Source: JBPRGH01 sp051418055 (lineage in GTDB: Bacteria; Bacteroidota; Bacteroidia; Cytophagales; Cyclobacteriaceae). From it: 64,000 bases of DNA. The notes beneath the pieces were generated by a model. The model searched no databases. It saw nothing but the letters and a program-made list of their open reading frames with translations, and was not told the origin of the DNA. The stretch spans positions 62,001 to 126,000 of the forward strand of contig JBPRGH010000144.1 of assembly GCA_051418055.1 (NCBI GenBank), read 5' to 3'. Shown piece after piece: positions 38,456-47,956 of this stretch (position 1 is its first letter; the number at the start of each line of letters is the position of its first letter). The translations under genes were made by a program, and so were the position numbers.

Positions 38456-39484
38456 ATGAATTTCAGAAATATATTAATAGTTATTGCTCTAATGGGAGCT
38501 TCTATGAAAGCAAGTGGACAGGACCCTCAGTTCTCTCAATATTATGCTGCGCCTTTATACCTTAACCCTGGATTTACAGGGACTACTGAGCAGCAGCGTG
38601 TAATTATCAATCATCGGGTACAATGGCCGAGCTTGCCCCAGGCTTTCTCGACCTATTCGGCTTCTTATGAATTTTATGATAATAACCTTAACAGTGGTTT
38701 TGGATTTCTGGCTACTACGGATGCGATGGGTTCAGCCGGGTGGAGAACGACATTTGTAGGATTAAGCTACTCATTTAAGGCGCGGCTTGGAAATAACTGG
38801 GTTTTTTCACCCGGATTAAATTTTTCCTATGGTGTCAACGGATTGGACAGGACCAGGTTAGTAATGCGTGATGGGCTGATCCACGGTGATGGTGTTTCCT
38901 ATGATCCTGAGCTTAACAGGCTTGGTAACTCCAGTTTTATGGATTTTTCTGCCGGAGCAGTTCTATATAATAAAGAATGGTGGTTTGGTGTAGCCGGGCA
39001 TCACATGAACAGGCCAAATATTTCAGTAATTGGGGATGAAAGTGAATTGCCTATGAAAGTCACAGTTCATGGAGGCGTAAGGGTGCCGATGTATAACGGA
39101 CCAAAAAAATTCACAGATGTGCATTATTTAACACCCTCTTTCATTTATAGGACACAGGGAAATTCATTCCATCAGCTCGATGCTGGTTTGCGTTACCATA
39201 TTGATCCTATAGCTATTGGATTATGGTATCGGGGAATCCCGGTTTTCGGGGATAATGAAGAAGATGGAATGCGTATTATTCAGCGGGATGCCCTGGCTTT
39301 TATTGCCAGCCTAACATATGAGGGTTTTCAGTTTGGATACAGCTTTGATTTCTCTGTTTCAGCAGAACAAACTGCTACAGGAGGTGCGCATGAGATCTCG
39401 CTTAGTTATGAGTTTGCGCGCAAAAGCAAAAAAAGGCTTAAGAAAAGAGATATGCTGATCCCCTGCCCCTCGTTTTTAAGGTAG
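38456..39484 (+). CDS. PorP/SprF family outer membrane protein (second copy)
   Basis: A 342-residue protein with signal peptide (about 1-21) and the family start QDPQFSQYYAAPLYLNPGFTG, followed by beta-rich sequence typical of the PorP/SprF barrel. It ends with a basic tail (KSKKRLKKRD). It lies 13 bases after the 2818-residue adhesin, the standard pairing of a type B substrate with a dedicated PorP/SprF protein. It is only distantly similar to the copy at 4916-5854, which suggests each serves its own adhesin. Confidence 0.94.
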   Translation: MNFRNILIVIALMGASMKASGQDPQFSQYYAAPLYLNPGFTGTTEQQRVIINHRVQWPSLPQAFSTYSASYEFYDNNLNSGFGFLATTDAMGSAGWRTTFVGLSYSFKARLGNNWVFSPGLNFSYGVNGLDRTRLVMRDGLIHGDGVSYDPELNRLGNSSFMDFSAGAVLYNKEWWFGVAGHHMNRPNISVIGDESELPMKVTVHGGVRVPMYNGPKKFTDVHYLTPSFIYRTQGNSFHQLDAGLRYHIDPIAIGLWYRGIPVFGDNEEDGMRIIQRDALAFIASLTYEGFQFGYSFDFSVSAEQTATGGAHEISLSYEFARKSKKRLKKRDMLIPCPSFLR

Positions 39485-39552
39485 GGGAATATGCTACCAG
39501 TCCTCTAATCATCTATCATCCCGAGCCTCAACGATAGGAGATATCCTACTCC

Positions 39553-40620
39553 TCATTTCATATGCGGAAAACGGACCTTTCCGGGCTCGGCACGCAAAGC
39601 ATCCCGTATCTTTCCAAATAAGCGGCCTTTTACCTTACCCGTTTGTTTTGGCTCTACTAAGAACCTGACAGTTACATCCACCCATCCATTAGCATGTAAT
39701 TTATAGCCAACTGAAGCTCCGGAGCGTACCTCCAGTTCATCTACTGGTGTTTCCTTAAGGATACTCCTGTAAAGCTCCACACGATTTTCCATTTCCTCAC
39801 CCATATCCTCATGTACAATTTTCTTTATTGTTTCAGATACATATTCAAGGTCGCTGTCAAATGAAACTAAAAAATTTAATTCATTCCAGATATATGGAAA
39901 TAGGGGCCATGAGTAGTTTGTGATATATTCATTAAATACACGATTATTACCAAAGCGAATTATCCTGCCGCTGGGGTGGTCAGAAGAAAGATAATCACCC
40001 CGGAATTCCCACAATGTGGTGTCAAAGTAACTTAAACCAATAACATCACCGGTGATTGCGCCAATTTTAATTCGATCACCCACTTTATAAGGTTTTCTGA
40101 TCAGTAGGTAAACCCAGCCAAAAAAACTGGTAAGCCAGTTTTGGAGTGCAAGTCCAAGTATCAGTGAGATTAACCCAAGGGATACAATAACAGTATACCA
40201 GTTAGAAGAAATGACGGAAACAGCAATGAAGACAATTAAAAGGGCAACTACAAGATCAGTTATTCTCCTTAAGTTATACTGTGTAACCGGATTGCCTACA
40301 CGCCTTCGAACAAATCCGCGGATAATCTGATTTATTATCAGCAGGACCATGACCAGCACCAAACCGGCAGCAATATTTAGCAGGAGAGGAGTATAGGTTA
40401 CCCCCAGATCAAAGACATTATAACGTAATAATCCATAAAATGCGGCGGCTAATAATAAAATGAGAAGAAAAAACCAGATGGGTTTTCTGCGGGTTTCTTC
40501 TGTGGCAGAGAGTTTCTCTCCGTAAGGTTTTTTGTTTTCTTCAAGGGCTTCCCTGATCTCCGGGTCTTCCTTTAATCGCTCAGAGGCTGCTTTATCTGTA
40601 GCTTCATTTAGTTCTTGCAT
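39553..40620 (-). CDS. MscS-type mechanosensitive channel
   Basis: A 355-residue membrane protein. A charged cytoplasmic N-terminus (~45 residues) is followed by four hydrophobic segments (about 48-68, 80-105, 120-140, 145-165). The last runs into the pore-lining and beta-domain signature GLALQNWLTSFFGWVYLLIRKPYKVGDRIKI, and then a C-terminal alpha/beta domain. This is the standard MscS core, which opens under membrane tension to release solutes on osmotic downshock. The gene is monocistronic and converges on the PorP/SprF gene with 68 bases between. Confidence 0.9.
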   Translation of the reverse strand: MQELNEATDKAASERLKEDPEIREALEENKKPYGEKLSATEETRRKPIWFFLLILLLAAAFYGLLRYNVFDLGVTYTPLLLNIAAGLVLVMVLLIINQIIRGFVRRRVGNPVTQYNLRRITDLVVALLIVFIAVSVISSNWYTVIVSLGLISLILGLALQNWLTSFFGWVYLLIRKPYKVGDRIKIGAITGDVIGLSYFDTTLWEFRGDYLSSDHPSGRIIRFGNNRVFNEYITNYSWPLFPYIWNELNFLVSFDSDLEYVSETIKKIVHEDMGEEMENRVELYRSILKETPVDELEVRSGASVGYKLHANGWVDVTVRFLVEPKQTGKVKGRLFGKIRDALRAEPGKVRFPHMK

Positions 40621-40721
40621 ATTCCAAAGAATTTAAATGAATAACCGGAATAGGGCTTAATTGTCTAATACAATAGGGTTTAAAAGAGTTTAAAATTGAG
40701 ATTTTATTCCGGAGTGAAAAA

Positions 40722-41429
40722 TTAATTGGTTAAGTTATAAAACCGCACCAATTTAATAAGATCCGCTTCAGAATTATAATCCAGGTTTTCCTTTTTTATA
40801 AGATTTTCTATTTCTTCTACTTTGCTATTAAAGATATCTCTGTTTTTTTTGAATTTATTTTTTACAGGCACTAATTCCCCGTTCTTTAGAAAGTTTAAAT
40901 TCCTCTTCTGAATAATTTTATCCTGTTTATCTCCAATATCAAATTTAGGATCATAATTAGCTTTACTTACTTCTATTTCATAATCCGCAAGCAAGCTTAA
41001 CTCTTCACCGGACTCAACTACTTCAAAAAAACCTGTTCCTTTATTTACATTAGAATTTATAAGGGAACCATTTATAAAATACCTTTCAAAGCCACTGTTT
41101 TTATCATAAATAGTAAAATACTCTACTAATACACCCTCTATAACTTTAACAGTACTTTTAGTCTGTATCTCCAGCAGGTTTTGAGCTATATTGAATTTAA
41201 ACAAATATCCGTTGATACTATCTCCCTTAAACGGATGTATAACACCTGCCATCCAGCTTTCATTTAAGTAATTACTACCAACCGGAGATAAATTTTCAGG
41301 AGCATTAAATGTGGTGATATTTCCGCCCGGACGAGGTTGGAATTCGGCGGCTCTCAACTGATAAATATTTTGCCCATTTACCATAGTATACGACACGAGG
41401 AGTAGAGTAAAAGATATCAATCTGCACAT
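40722..41429 (-). CDS. Hypothetical secreted protein
   Basis: A 235-residue protein with a signal peptide (about 1-19, MVNGQ cleavage region). The mature part is beta-rich in its first half (a repeated strand pattern around YFTIYDKNSGFERYFINGSL) and highly charged and helical in the last ~60 residues (KKNRDIFNSKVEEIENLIKK). I do not recognise the family. It stands alone between the mscS gene and the SusD/SusC terminator. Coding quality looks real: a signal peptide, no internal repeats, and AT-rich third positions like its neighbours. Confidence 0.75.
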   Translation of the reverse strand: MCRLISFTLLLVSYTMVNGQNIYQLRAAEFQPRPGGNITTFNAPENLSPVGSNYLNESWMAGVIHPFKGDSINGYLFKFNIAQNLLEIQTKSTVKVIEGVLVEYFTIYDKNSGFERYFINGSLINSNVNKGTGFFEVVESGEELSLLADYEIEVSKANYDPKFDIGDKQDKIIQKRNLNFLKNGELVPVKNKFKKNRDIFNSKVEEIENLIKKENLDYNSEADLIKLVRFYNLTN

Positions 41430-41491
41430 TTCAAATTAATTTATATTAACAGTAAATTTTTAGTATTACAATTTACTCCAATATCTGCAAA

Positions 41492-41526
41492 TAAAAAAAG
41501 CCCCGGAGTTTCCGGAGCTTCTTTTA
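41492..41526 (-). terminator. Bidirectional terminator downstream of SusD
   Basis: AAGCcCCGGA (41498-41507) pairs with TCCGGaGCTT (41511-41520), a ten-position stem with one C-A mismatch and a GTT loop. It is flanked by an A-run on the left and a T-rich stretch on the right. It ends the SusC/SusD transcript on the - strand and could also stop + strand read-through. Confidence 0.8.
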
Positions 41527-41547
41527 TTATAATACTTGTTTATTAGA

Positions 41548-42978
41548 TCAAGGTGCAAATGCCCACAGATCAACGTTCATCAAATGTCCTCCTTGTGCAG
41601 CTATAGCTGCTTCATAACTTACGCGATTGGTTAGTCTTTCATCAATCGGATAAAGGTAACGTCTTGGGATCCCACCGCCAGGGTTCAAACCGTTGTCACA
41701 ACCTTGATTGGCGATTATGCCAGGAGAATCAGTTCGTCTGTAATCCACCCATATCTCCTGTGGGGCCTGAGCAAAGAGAGCGTCATATTTCTGGTTCATC
41801 ACAAGCTGAAGATCGGCTGTTTCAGGAACAATATTAGCTGCAATGTAAGTGGCAGCTTCAGCACCTTCTACTCCCAATTGATCCATACTAGCCTGTACGG
41901 CTTCTGTTAAAGCGTCTTTTGCATCAGCAGCACCCGCTCTTACTTTTGCTTCTGCTTCCAAAAATTTTAGCTCTGGATAAGATATCAATGGAAGGTAAGA
42001 ATCAAACTGTGACCAAAATAAATTCTCATCACCTGCCTGAAAATAAACCCACTTTGATCCATCAAAAGCCATATATTTTTCTTTCCTTGGGTCAAGAGTA
42101 GCATCCATTCTATCCACAAAATCCTCTGCGATAGCTAAAGTATTTGGTCTTTGCTGCCCAAATATTGCCAAAGGATTTCCTCCGGTTATATCATCCTCAA
42201 ATTGAAATTTAGGTGCAGCAGCTTCTGAGGTGAACCCATTATCCATTGCCTGATTAATATATCCTAAAGCTTCACTGGCAGCATTTGCGTTACGTCTTGT
42301 TAAATGCATCGTAAAACGAGCTTTTAAAGCATAAGCAGTTGCTGTCCATAAATCAGCATTACCTCCAAATATAATATCATCAGCACCGGAAGGTCCACCG
42401 GGAACAGCAGGCTGCCCTAATTCACTAATTGCTTCATTAAGAAGGGTCTGAATAGAAGAATATATTTGTTCCTGTGAATCATAACTTGGATTCAAATTAG
42501 CAGTTCCCTGTAAAGCTTCCGAAAACGGGATATTTCCAAAGAATGAAGTAGCCATTCCTAACTGATGAGCCATTAATATTTTGGCTATACCAGAATAATG
42601 AGGTAATTCTTCTTCATTAGCTTTTTCAATAATCACAGAAAGATTGTTCAGCAATCCGGCATATAACCCAAAATTCCAGAAATTATTAAAAGTATTCTCG
42701 TCAATTACACAAGTAGTATATTGTAACTGCTGTGCGTCAACACCTTCATATTGCTGAATAACAATTCCCGTAACCCTATTCGGGTTTGCACCTATATTAT
42801 AGGCAACCTGTGCTTGTACAGTAGGCAAAAGCGAAGATATTTCCACATCAAACTGCCGTGTTGGATCTATATTTATATCTCCAAAATCACAACCAGTCGT
42901 GCTTATTAATAAGGCACTTATGGCGGTTATAATAATATATTTTAATTTTTTCATTTTTTCTGATTTTTTAATCTTCAT
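41548..42978 (-). CDS. SusD/RagB-like nutrient-binding outer membrane lipoprotein
   Basis: A 476-residue SusD-like lipoprotein that caps a SusC barrel and captures nutrients at the cell surface. The lipobox is ISTTGC, with Cys at residue 30 of this frame. A second Met at residue 9 (42954) would give a more typical signal peptide and is a credible alternative start. The mature protein has the helical SusD-like pattern with TPR-like segments and the C-terminal region IPRRYLYPIDERLTNRVSYEAA. It starts 5 bases after the SusC stop, the usual SusC-SusD order. No glycosidase, sulfatase or dedicated regulator is nearby, so the substrate is unknown. Confidence 0.93.
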   Translation of the reverse strand: MKIKKSEKMKKLKYIIITAISALLISTTGCDFGDINIDPTRQFDVEISSLLPTVQAQVAYNIGANPNRVTGIVIQQYEGVDAQQLQYTTCVIDENTFNNFWNFGLYAGLLNNLSVIIEKANEEELPHYSGIAKILMAHQLGMATSFFGNIPFSEALQGTANLNPSYDSQEQIYSSIQTLLNEAISELGQPAVPGGPSGADDIIFGGNADLWTATAYALKARFTMHLTRRNANAASEALGYINQAMDNGFTSEAAAPKFQFEDDITGGNPLAIFGQQRPNTLAIAEDFVDRMDATLDPRKEKYMAFDGSKWVYFQAGDENLFWSQFDSYLPLISYPELKFLEAEAKVRAGAADAKDALTEAVQASMDQLGVEGAEAATYIAANIVPETADLQLVMNQKYDALFAQAPQEIWVDYRRTDSPGIIANQGCDNGLNPGGGIPRRYLYPIDERLTNRVSYEAAIAAQGGHLMNVDLWAFAP

Positions 42979-42983
42979 TATAT

Positions 42984-45900
42984 TTAGAATGTAATGTTTA
43001 ATGATACACCATAGCTCTTAGTATTTGGCATATTAAAATAATCAAGACCAAATCCGTTTGAAGCACCTGTAAGATTAGTCTCAGGATCAATACCTTCATA
43101 ATCTGTAATCAAAAACAGGTTTCTGCCGGTAAGGGTAATGCTGGCGGTTTCAACTAAAGTATTCTCAAGGATTCCCGCAGGAAGCCTGTAGGATAGGGAA
43201 AGGTCACGTAACCTAACCCAGCTACCATCCTGGATAACTTCTTCAGAAAGTCCTCCGAATCCATATCTTAGCCATTTATAGCTACTTACACCATTAGCAG
43301 GATTTGCAAAATCAACAGGAGTTGTATTTTCTTCACCTGTCTCTGTAACCCCATCAAATACATGGCCAGTTATATCACGTTCTTCAGCTGTTATCTGAGA
43401 CACACCAAAATAATTCGCAATACCTAAAGTACCATTCCAAATATCACCACCCTGACGAATGTCGATCAAACCGGATAGACTGAATCCCTTATAAGTAAAA
43501 GTATTTCTTACACCTAACAACCAGTCCGGATTAGGATCACCCAGATATCCATCTGTATCAGCCTGTAAAGGCCAACCATCACTTCCAACGATTAATCTGC
43601 CTTCATCATTGCGCTGGAACTGTGATCCAAAAAGAGCACCATAAGGTCGTCCTTCTACCACGCGTGAAGAAGTAGAGGTGAATCCGGCAAGGAATATATT
43701 TTCTACACCTTCAGGAAGTTCTTCAACAATTGTTTCATATCGTGTAAAGTTTGCTGTTACATCCCAGGCAAAATCTCCCTGTCGTACAGGATTGGCTGTC
43801 ATCACAGCTTCAAACCCTTCATTACTAATCACACCGGCGTTAGTAATAATGCTGCTAAAGCCAGTAGGAGTGGGTATATCCAGCGTAATCACCTGGTCAA
43901 TTGTTTCAGCATTATAATAAGTCAGATCAAATCCTAATCTACCGTCAAAGAAACGTAGATCAGCCCCAAATTCCCACGTACTTGTTTGTTCTGCTCTTAG
44001 CTGGTTGTTTCCCAGTACAGTAGAACGTTCAAAGGCATTTGTTCCGAAATTAGGGAACTGGAGAGAACTTATAAAACCGTCACCACCAATAAATGCTGAT
44101 CCGAAGTAATTATCGGTAGCATAAAGGAATGGAGCATCGTTACCCACCTGACCCCATGAAGCTCTTAATTTACCATAAGAGAAGAGCGCATCATTATCCA
44201 TCTCGAATGTTTGCGTGAAATCCCATCCTAAACTTACAGCCGGATAGAAGAAAGAATTGTTTTCATCCGGAAGTCTTGAAGACCAGTCATTACGACCTGA
44301 TAAGTTCAGGAAGAGCTGATCTTTCCAGCCTACCTTAATATCTGCAAATACACCATATAATTCTCTTCGTCCGATTCCCTCACTGGCATTTATATTACTT
44401 GCATTACTAATATGATAGAAATCAGGTGCTGCAAGTTCTGTACCGACAGTAGACCTTGTTCTGCTATAAGTTTTGAAATAGTTATGGCCTAAAGTAACAT
44501 TAAGATCAACCTCATCAGACAGGTCCCGGTTTATCAATAACAAAAGATCAGAGTTTGTAAGCCTGTTTACCCGGTTAAATTGAGTAACAGAACCATCTCC
44601 CCAGTTGAACCCAAATGGAGATTTATTAATATCAAAAGCGTTTAAATATTCTTCACTATAATTATCAACACCTAATTTATAAGTTAATTTCATCCATGAT
44701 GTAATATCATAGCCAAAATTAATATTACCTACTATCCGATTAACATCATCAACAAATGGATTTTTGTTAATAGTAAAGTATGGGTTATCATAAACACCGG
44801 CACGGTAAGAGCGCTGAGAACCATCAGGAAGCAAATAAGTTGACGGATCATCTACAGCATCATAACCTGTTAGTCCATTACCAATATCAAAGGTAGGGGT
44901 GTTCCTAACGAGCCCAAGCATAATACCCTGAAGATTAGATCCACGTTGTATCCTGTTACCCCCTGAATTTACATAATTAGCCTGAGCTCCTACTGTAAGT
45001 TTTTCAGTTATGGAAGATGTTAAGTTTGCGCGAAAAGATTTTCTTTCAAAAGTAGCTGTAGGTACAACACCTGATTGATCAAGCCATCCGGCAGAAATAA
45101 AATATGTAGTACTTTCATTTCCTCCTGATACAGAAAGATTATTATCAAAAGTCAGTCCTGTCACAAAAAAATTATCTACGTTATCATATCCAATTGCAGG
45201 TTGACCGTTGCCTGTACCGGCAGGAACCAGAAAACCATTTCTGTCATAGAGATATCCATCGGGGCCAAACCATCCGGAAGAAGGAGCATTCGGGTGATCA
45301 GGATCATTGGAAAACTCCAGGTCTGCAATAGCTGGTCCCCAGCTGAAGCCTTCTGCAGTGTGTGGGCCTCGCCATACAGGAACGCCTCCACGAGGACTAC
45401 CCTGAGCATAGGTTTGCTGAAGATCCATGAACTGGTTAACCTCATCTGCCGTAAAAGTTGAGGAGAAATTAACTACAGCCTTTCCTTCAGCACCTTTTTT
45501 AGTGGTAATAATTACAGCACCATTAGCTGCACGTATTCCATAAAGTACAGTTGCCGCAGGCCCTTTCAGTACAGTTACTGATTGAATATCAGCAGGGTTT
45601 ATATCAATTGCTCTGTTTGAACGGTCAACACCGGCAACACCATTGCCAGGATCTGAATTATCAATAGGTATACCATCCACAACAAATAATGGTGAATTGG
45701 AACCATTAATTGATTTGGCACCACGAATCGTAATACGGGAGGCTGCACCAGGAGAACCTGAAGCGGATATAACATTAACACCTGCAACTTTTTGGTTCAA
45801 TGCATTTACAATGTTAGCCTCACGAGCAGAAACCAGCTCCTCAGCATCCACATTTTGCACGGAATATCCAAGGGCTCGTTTATTAGATTCGATACCAACT

Positions 45901-46229
45901 GCAGTAACTACTACTTCGGAAAGTTGCTTTATATCGGATTCCAGTTGTATATCTATTACACTGCGTCCGGCAATATCAACCTGTACAGTTGTGTAACCTA
46001 TAAATGAAAAGCTTAGGGTTCCTCCTTCAGAAGGAACAAGCAATTTATAGTTACCATCAATGTCGGTAGTGGTACCAACAGTAGTCCCTCTTAAAAGGAC
46101 ATTTACTCCCGGTAAGGGAGAACCGTTTTCGGCATCTGTTACTATCCCTGAAACCGTCCTTTCCTGTGCCCATACACCGTATGACACAAAGGTCATTCCA
46201 AGGAATAACATAAGTACAATCTTCTTCAT
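42984..46229 (-). CDS. SusC/RagA-like TonB-dependent outer membrane transporter
   Basis: A 1081-residue TonB-dependent transporter. A signal peptide (about 1-21) precedes a carboxypeptidase-regulatory-like domain (about 23-95, VSGIVTDAENGSPLPGVNVLLRG), a TonB-box-like stretch (LSEVVVTA), the plug with the SusC signature (RGAKSINGSNSPLFVVDGIPI) and a ~850-residue 22-strand barrel ending in SYGVSLNITF. Energised by TonB-ExbBD, it imports oligosaccharides, peptides or other large nutrients together with the SusD partner encoded 5 bases downstream. This is a two-gene locus ending at a strong terminator. Confidence 0.95.
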   Translation of the reverse strand: MKKIVLMLFLGMTFVSYGVWAQERTVSGIVTDAENGSPLPGVNVLLRGTTVGTTTDIDGNYKLLVPSEGGTLSFSFIGYTTVQVDIAGRSVIDIQLESDIKQLSEVVVTAVGIESNKRALGYSVQNVDAEELVSAREANIVNALNQKVAGVNVISASGSPGAASRITIRGAKSINGSNSPLFVVDGIPIDNSDPGNGVAGVDRSNRAIDINPADIQSVTVLKGPAATVLYGIRAANGAVIITTKKGAEGKAVVNFSSTFTADEVNQFMDLQQTYAQGSPRGGVPVWRGPHTAEGFSWGPAIADLEFSNDPDHPNAPSSGWFGPDGYLYDRNGFLVPAGTGNGQPAIGYDNVDNFFVTGLTFDNNLSVSGGNESTTYFISAGWLDQSGVVPTATFERKSFRANLTSSITEKLTVGAQANYVNSGGNRIQRGSNLQGIMLGLVRNTPTFDIGNGLTGYDAVDDPSTYLLPDGSQRSYRAGVYDNPYFTINKNPFVDDVNRIVGNINFGYDITSWMKLTYKLGVDNYSEEYLNAFDINKSPFGFNWGDGSVTQFNRVNRLTNSDLLLLINRDLSDEVDLNVTLGHNYFKTYSRTRSTVGTELAAPDFYHISNASNINASEGIGRRELYGVFADIKVGWKDQLFLNLSGRNDWSSRLPDENNSFFYPAVSLGWDFTQTFEMDNDALFSYGKLRASWGQVGNDAPFLYATDNYFGSAFIGGDGFISSLQFPNFGTNAFERSTVLGNNQLRAEQTSTWEFGADLRFFDGRLGFDLTYYNAETIDQVITLDIPTPTGFSSIITNAGVISNEGFEAVMTANPVRQGDFAWDVTANFTRYETIVEELPEGVENIFLAGFTSTSSRVVEGRPYGALFGSQFQRNDEGRLIVGSDGWPLQADTDGYLGDPNPDWLLGVRNTFTYKGFSLSGLIDIRQGGDIWNGTLGIANYFGVSQITAEERDITGHVFDGVTETGEENTTPVDFANPANGVSSYKWLRYGFGGLSEEVIQDGSWVRLRDLSLSYRLPAGILENTLVETASITLTGRNLFLITDYEGIDPETNLTGASNGFGLDYFNMPNTKSYGVSLNITF

Positions 46230-46583
46230 AATGAGTTGTTTAGGTTAATAATATGTTTAGTTGATTTATGGGTTCAATATAATATTATTGAAATTAAATA
46301 AAAACCAAACATTATTCTTTTTTCATTGTTTGTCCTTTTTTTGACATACTTCCCCTGATAGATAAATAGAATATTTGGTGGAGATGAAGAATTGTATGAT
46401 ACAAAACAGGCTATCGTGTAGGTCGAGACAGTATCTTTAATACTATTGTAAGGGCATGGCCAAATTCATGTATTATCACACAAAAAAGATTCATAATACG
46501 TAAGCTACCGGAAGAATTGACAGTAGTTGAACCCTGTTCGAAATGTAATTAAAATCCATCTCTTTAACTTTAAGAATTAAAAA
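46230..46583. other. Intergenic region upstream of susC
   Basis: About 350 bases between the divergent SusC gene and a small + strand gene. It is AT-rich, with runs of T near 46311-46342. I could not find a promoter with both consensus elements, an ORF or a stable RNA fold. Confidence 0.45.
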
Positions 46584-47054
46584 ATGAAACCTGCAACATT
46601 ACCTGATCTTAAAAAAGAACTAAAACAGCTTGATCATGGGCAGCTATTACAGCTTTGCCTGCGATTGGGCCGCTTTAAAAAGGAAAATAAAGAGTTGCTT
46701 ACTTATCTTTTATTTGAAGCTGGTGATGAACAGGGATATATAGCATCCATTAAAAGTGAAATTGATGAATCGATGGAGGAGTTGAATACCAGCAATCTAT
46801 ATTATGCCAAGAAAGGTTTACAGAAAATTAACCGGAACCTGAATAAGTACATCCGGTATTCAGGTAAAAAACAAACAGAGGCAGAGCTGTTAATCCATTT
46901 CGCAAAAGCCATAAAACAATCCCCAATCCCTCTTTACCGGAGTAAAGTTATTAGCAATATGTATAGCAGATTGATAGTAAAAATAAAAAAATCACTTTCC
47001 GGACTCCACGAAGACCTTCAGGTGGATTATCAGCAAGAAGTTAGGCAATTATAA
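46584..47054 (+). CDS. Hypothetical cytoplasmic protein (DUF6155-like pattern)
   Basis: A 156-residue all-helical, highly charged protein with no signal peptide or TM helix. The N-terminal pattern LKKELKQLDHGQLLQLCLRLGRFKKENKELLTYLLFE resembles the DUF6155 family, of unknown function; this is pattern recognition rather than a search result. It precedes the cupin gene by ~110 bases on the same strand, and they might be co-transcribed. No function can be proposed. Confidence 0.78.
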   Translation: MKPATLPDLKKELKQLDHGQLLQLCLRLGRFKKENKELLTYLLFEAGDEQGYIASIKSEIDESMEELNTSNLYYAKKGLQKINRNLNKYIRYSGKKQTEAELLIHFAKAIKQSPIPLYRSKVISNMYSRLIVKIKKSLSGLHEDLQVDYQQEVRQL

Positions 47055-47166
47055 AATAACAGATCAAACCATTCAATGAACCAGGCTTTCCAATTGTATC
47101 AAAAATTGTTGATAAAAGACTACTTTTGTTTCTCATAAAATAAGAAGTTTGGAATTTTTAATAATA

Positions 47167-47679
47167 ATGGCAGAAGTAAATCTAAGCGGAGAAAAAAAAG
47201 AAGTATTCAATAATATAAGGGAATATCTTAATAAAGAAGGGTTTAATATAGTTACCATAGATGATAGCAGGCCCTGGGGAGGATTTTTTGTTATTGATGA
47301 ATCACAGGCAGAAAAGTTTGCCAATAAGTATTTCCCTGGTATTTCAACTGAATCATTACAGATCGGAGGGAAGCTAAGCCCAAAAATATTGGTGGTGGAA
47401 GCAAGTAAAAGGCTTTCCTGGCAATATCATCATAGAAGAGCTGAGATATGGAAATTAGTGGCCGGTACAGCGGGAGTTATAACCAGTAAAAGCGACAAAG
47501 AAGGGGAGTTGAGAAAGCCGAAAATCAATGAAATCTTACGCCTTGAACAGGGCGAGCGCCATCGTCTGGTTGGCCTTGATGGCTGGGGCATGATAGCCGA
47601 AATATGGCAACATACTGATGCATCAAACCCTTCGGATGAAAATGATATAGTCCGTGTCCAGGATGATTTTGGGAGGTAA
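47167..47679 (+). CDS. Mannose-6-phosphate-isomerase type II-like cupin
   Basis: A 170-residue protein whose C-terminal half (about 75-165) is a cupin of the mannose-6-phosphate isomerase type II family: LSWQYHHRRAEIWKLVAGTAGV supplies His and Glu ligands, and EQGERHRL the later His. Such standalone proteins are often annotated phosphoheptose isomerase in Bacteroidota, but the activity is unproven. I chose ATG 47167 rather than the in-frame TTG at 47149 because the protein then starts MAEVNLSGEKKEVF, a normal cytoplasmic N-terminus. An N-terminal ~60-residue part contains WGGFFVIDE, matching the WG motif in sugar-phosphate cupins. Confidence 0.85.
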   Translation: MAEVNLSGEKKEVFNNIREYLNKEGFNIVTIDDSRPWGGFFVIDESQAEKFANKYFPGISTESLQIGGKLSPKILVVEASKRLSWQYHHRRAEIWKLVAGTAGVITSKSDKEGELRKPKINEILRLEQGERHRLVGLDGWGMIAEIWQHTDASNPSDENDIVRVQDDFGR

Positions 47680-47760
47680 AAATTCCTCCCTTACTCCATT
47701 TGGTGTATAAGAACATAACTATATTTATTCATGACGATGGAAAAGCAGAGTAATTTTCTT

Positions 47761-47940
47761 TCCTCCGAGTCCTCTATCGAGTATCTCGGAGGAGAGGGTA
47801 CAGCAAATTTTCTATCTTGCTCAAATGTCAGTCACCTTGGAGATGTCCTACTCAGATGTCAGGCACCTTGGAGGTGTCAGACATCTGTAGGTGGAGAGAA
47901 AACAAATCTCAAATCTCACATCTCATATCTCATATCTCAT
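47761..47940. repeat. Palindromic repeat cluster and heptamer tandem repeat
   Basis: Three elements are packed downstream of the ABC permease gene. TCCTCCGAG (47761-47769) and CTCGGAGGA (47785-47793) are a perfect 9-bp inverted repeat. CAGATGTC (47853-47860) and GACATCTG (47880-47887) enclose a smaller CACCT/AGGTG palindrome, and a related copy of its centre (CACCTTGGAGATGTC) lies just upstream at 47832-47846. A heptamer ATCTCAW is repeated five times at 47906-47940. The 13-mer CTCCGAGTCCTCT (47763-47775) recurs at 50552-50564, on the other side of the permease gene. Confidence 0.8.
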
Positions 47941-47956
47941 ATCTAAGATACATAAC

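Noticed and set aside
45643..45996. 117-codon frame antisense to susC
   Set aside because: It lies inside the conserved carboxypeptidase-regulatory and plug region of the SusC gene and shows no domain.
46520..46560. tRNA-like TTCGAA word in a GC-poor gap
   Set aside because: No cloverleaf can be formed around it; acceptor and anticodon stems are absent.
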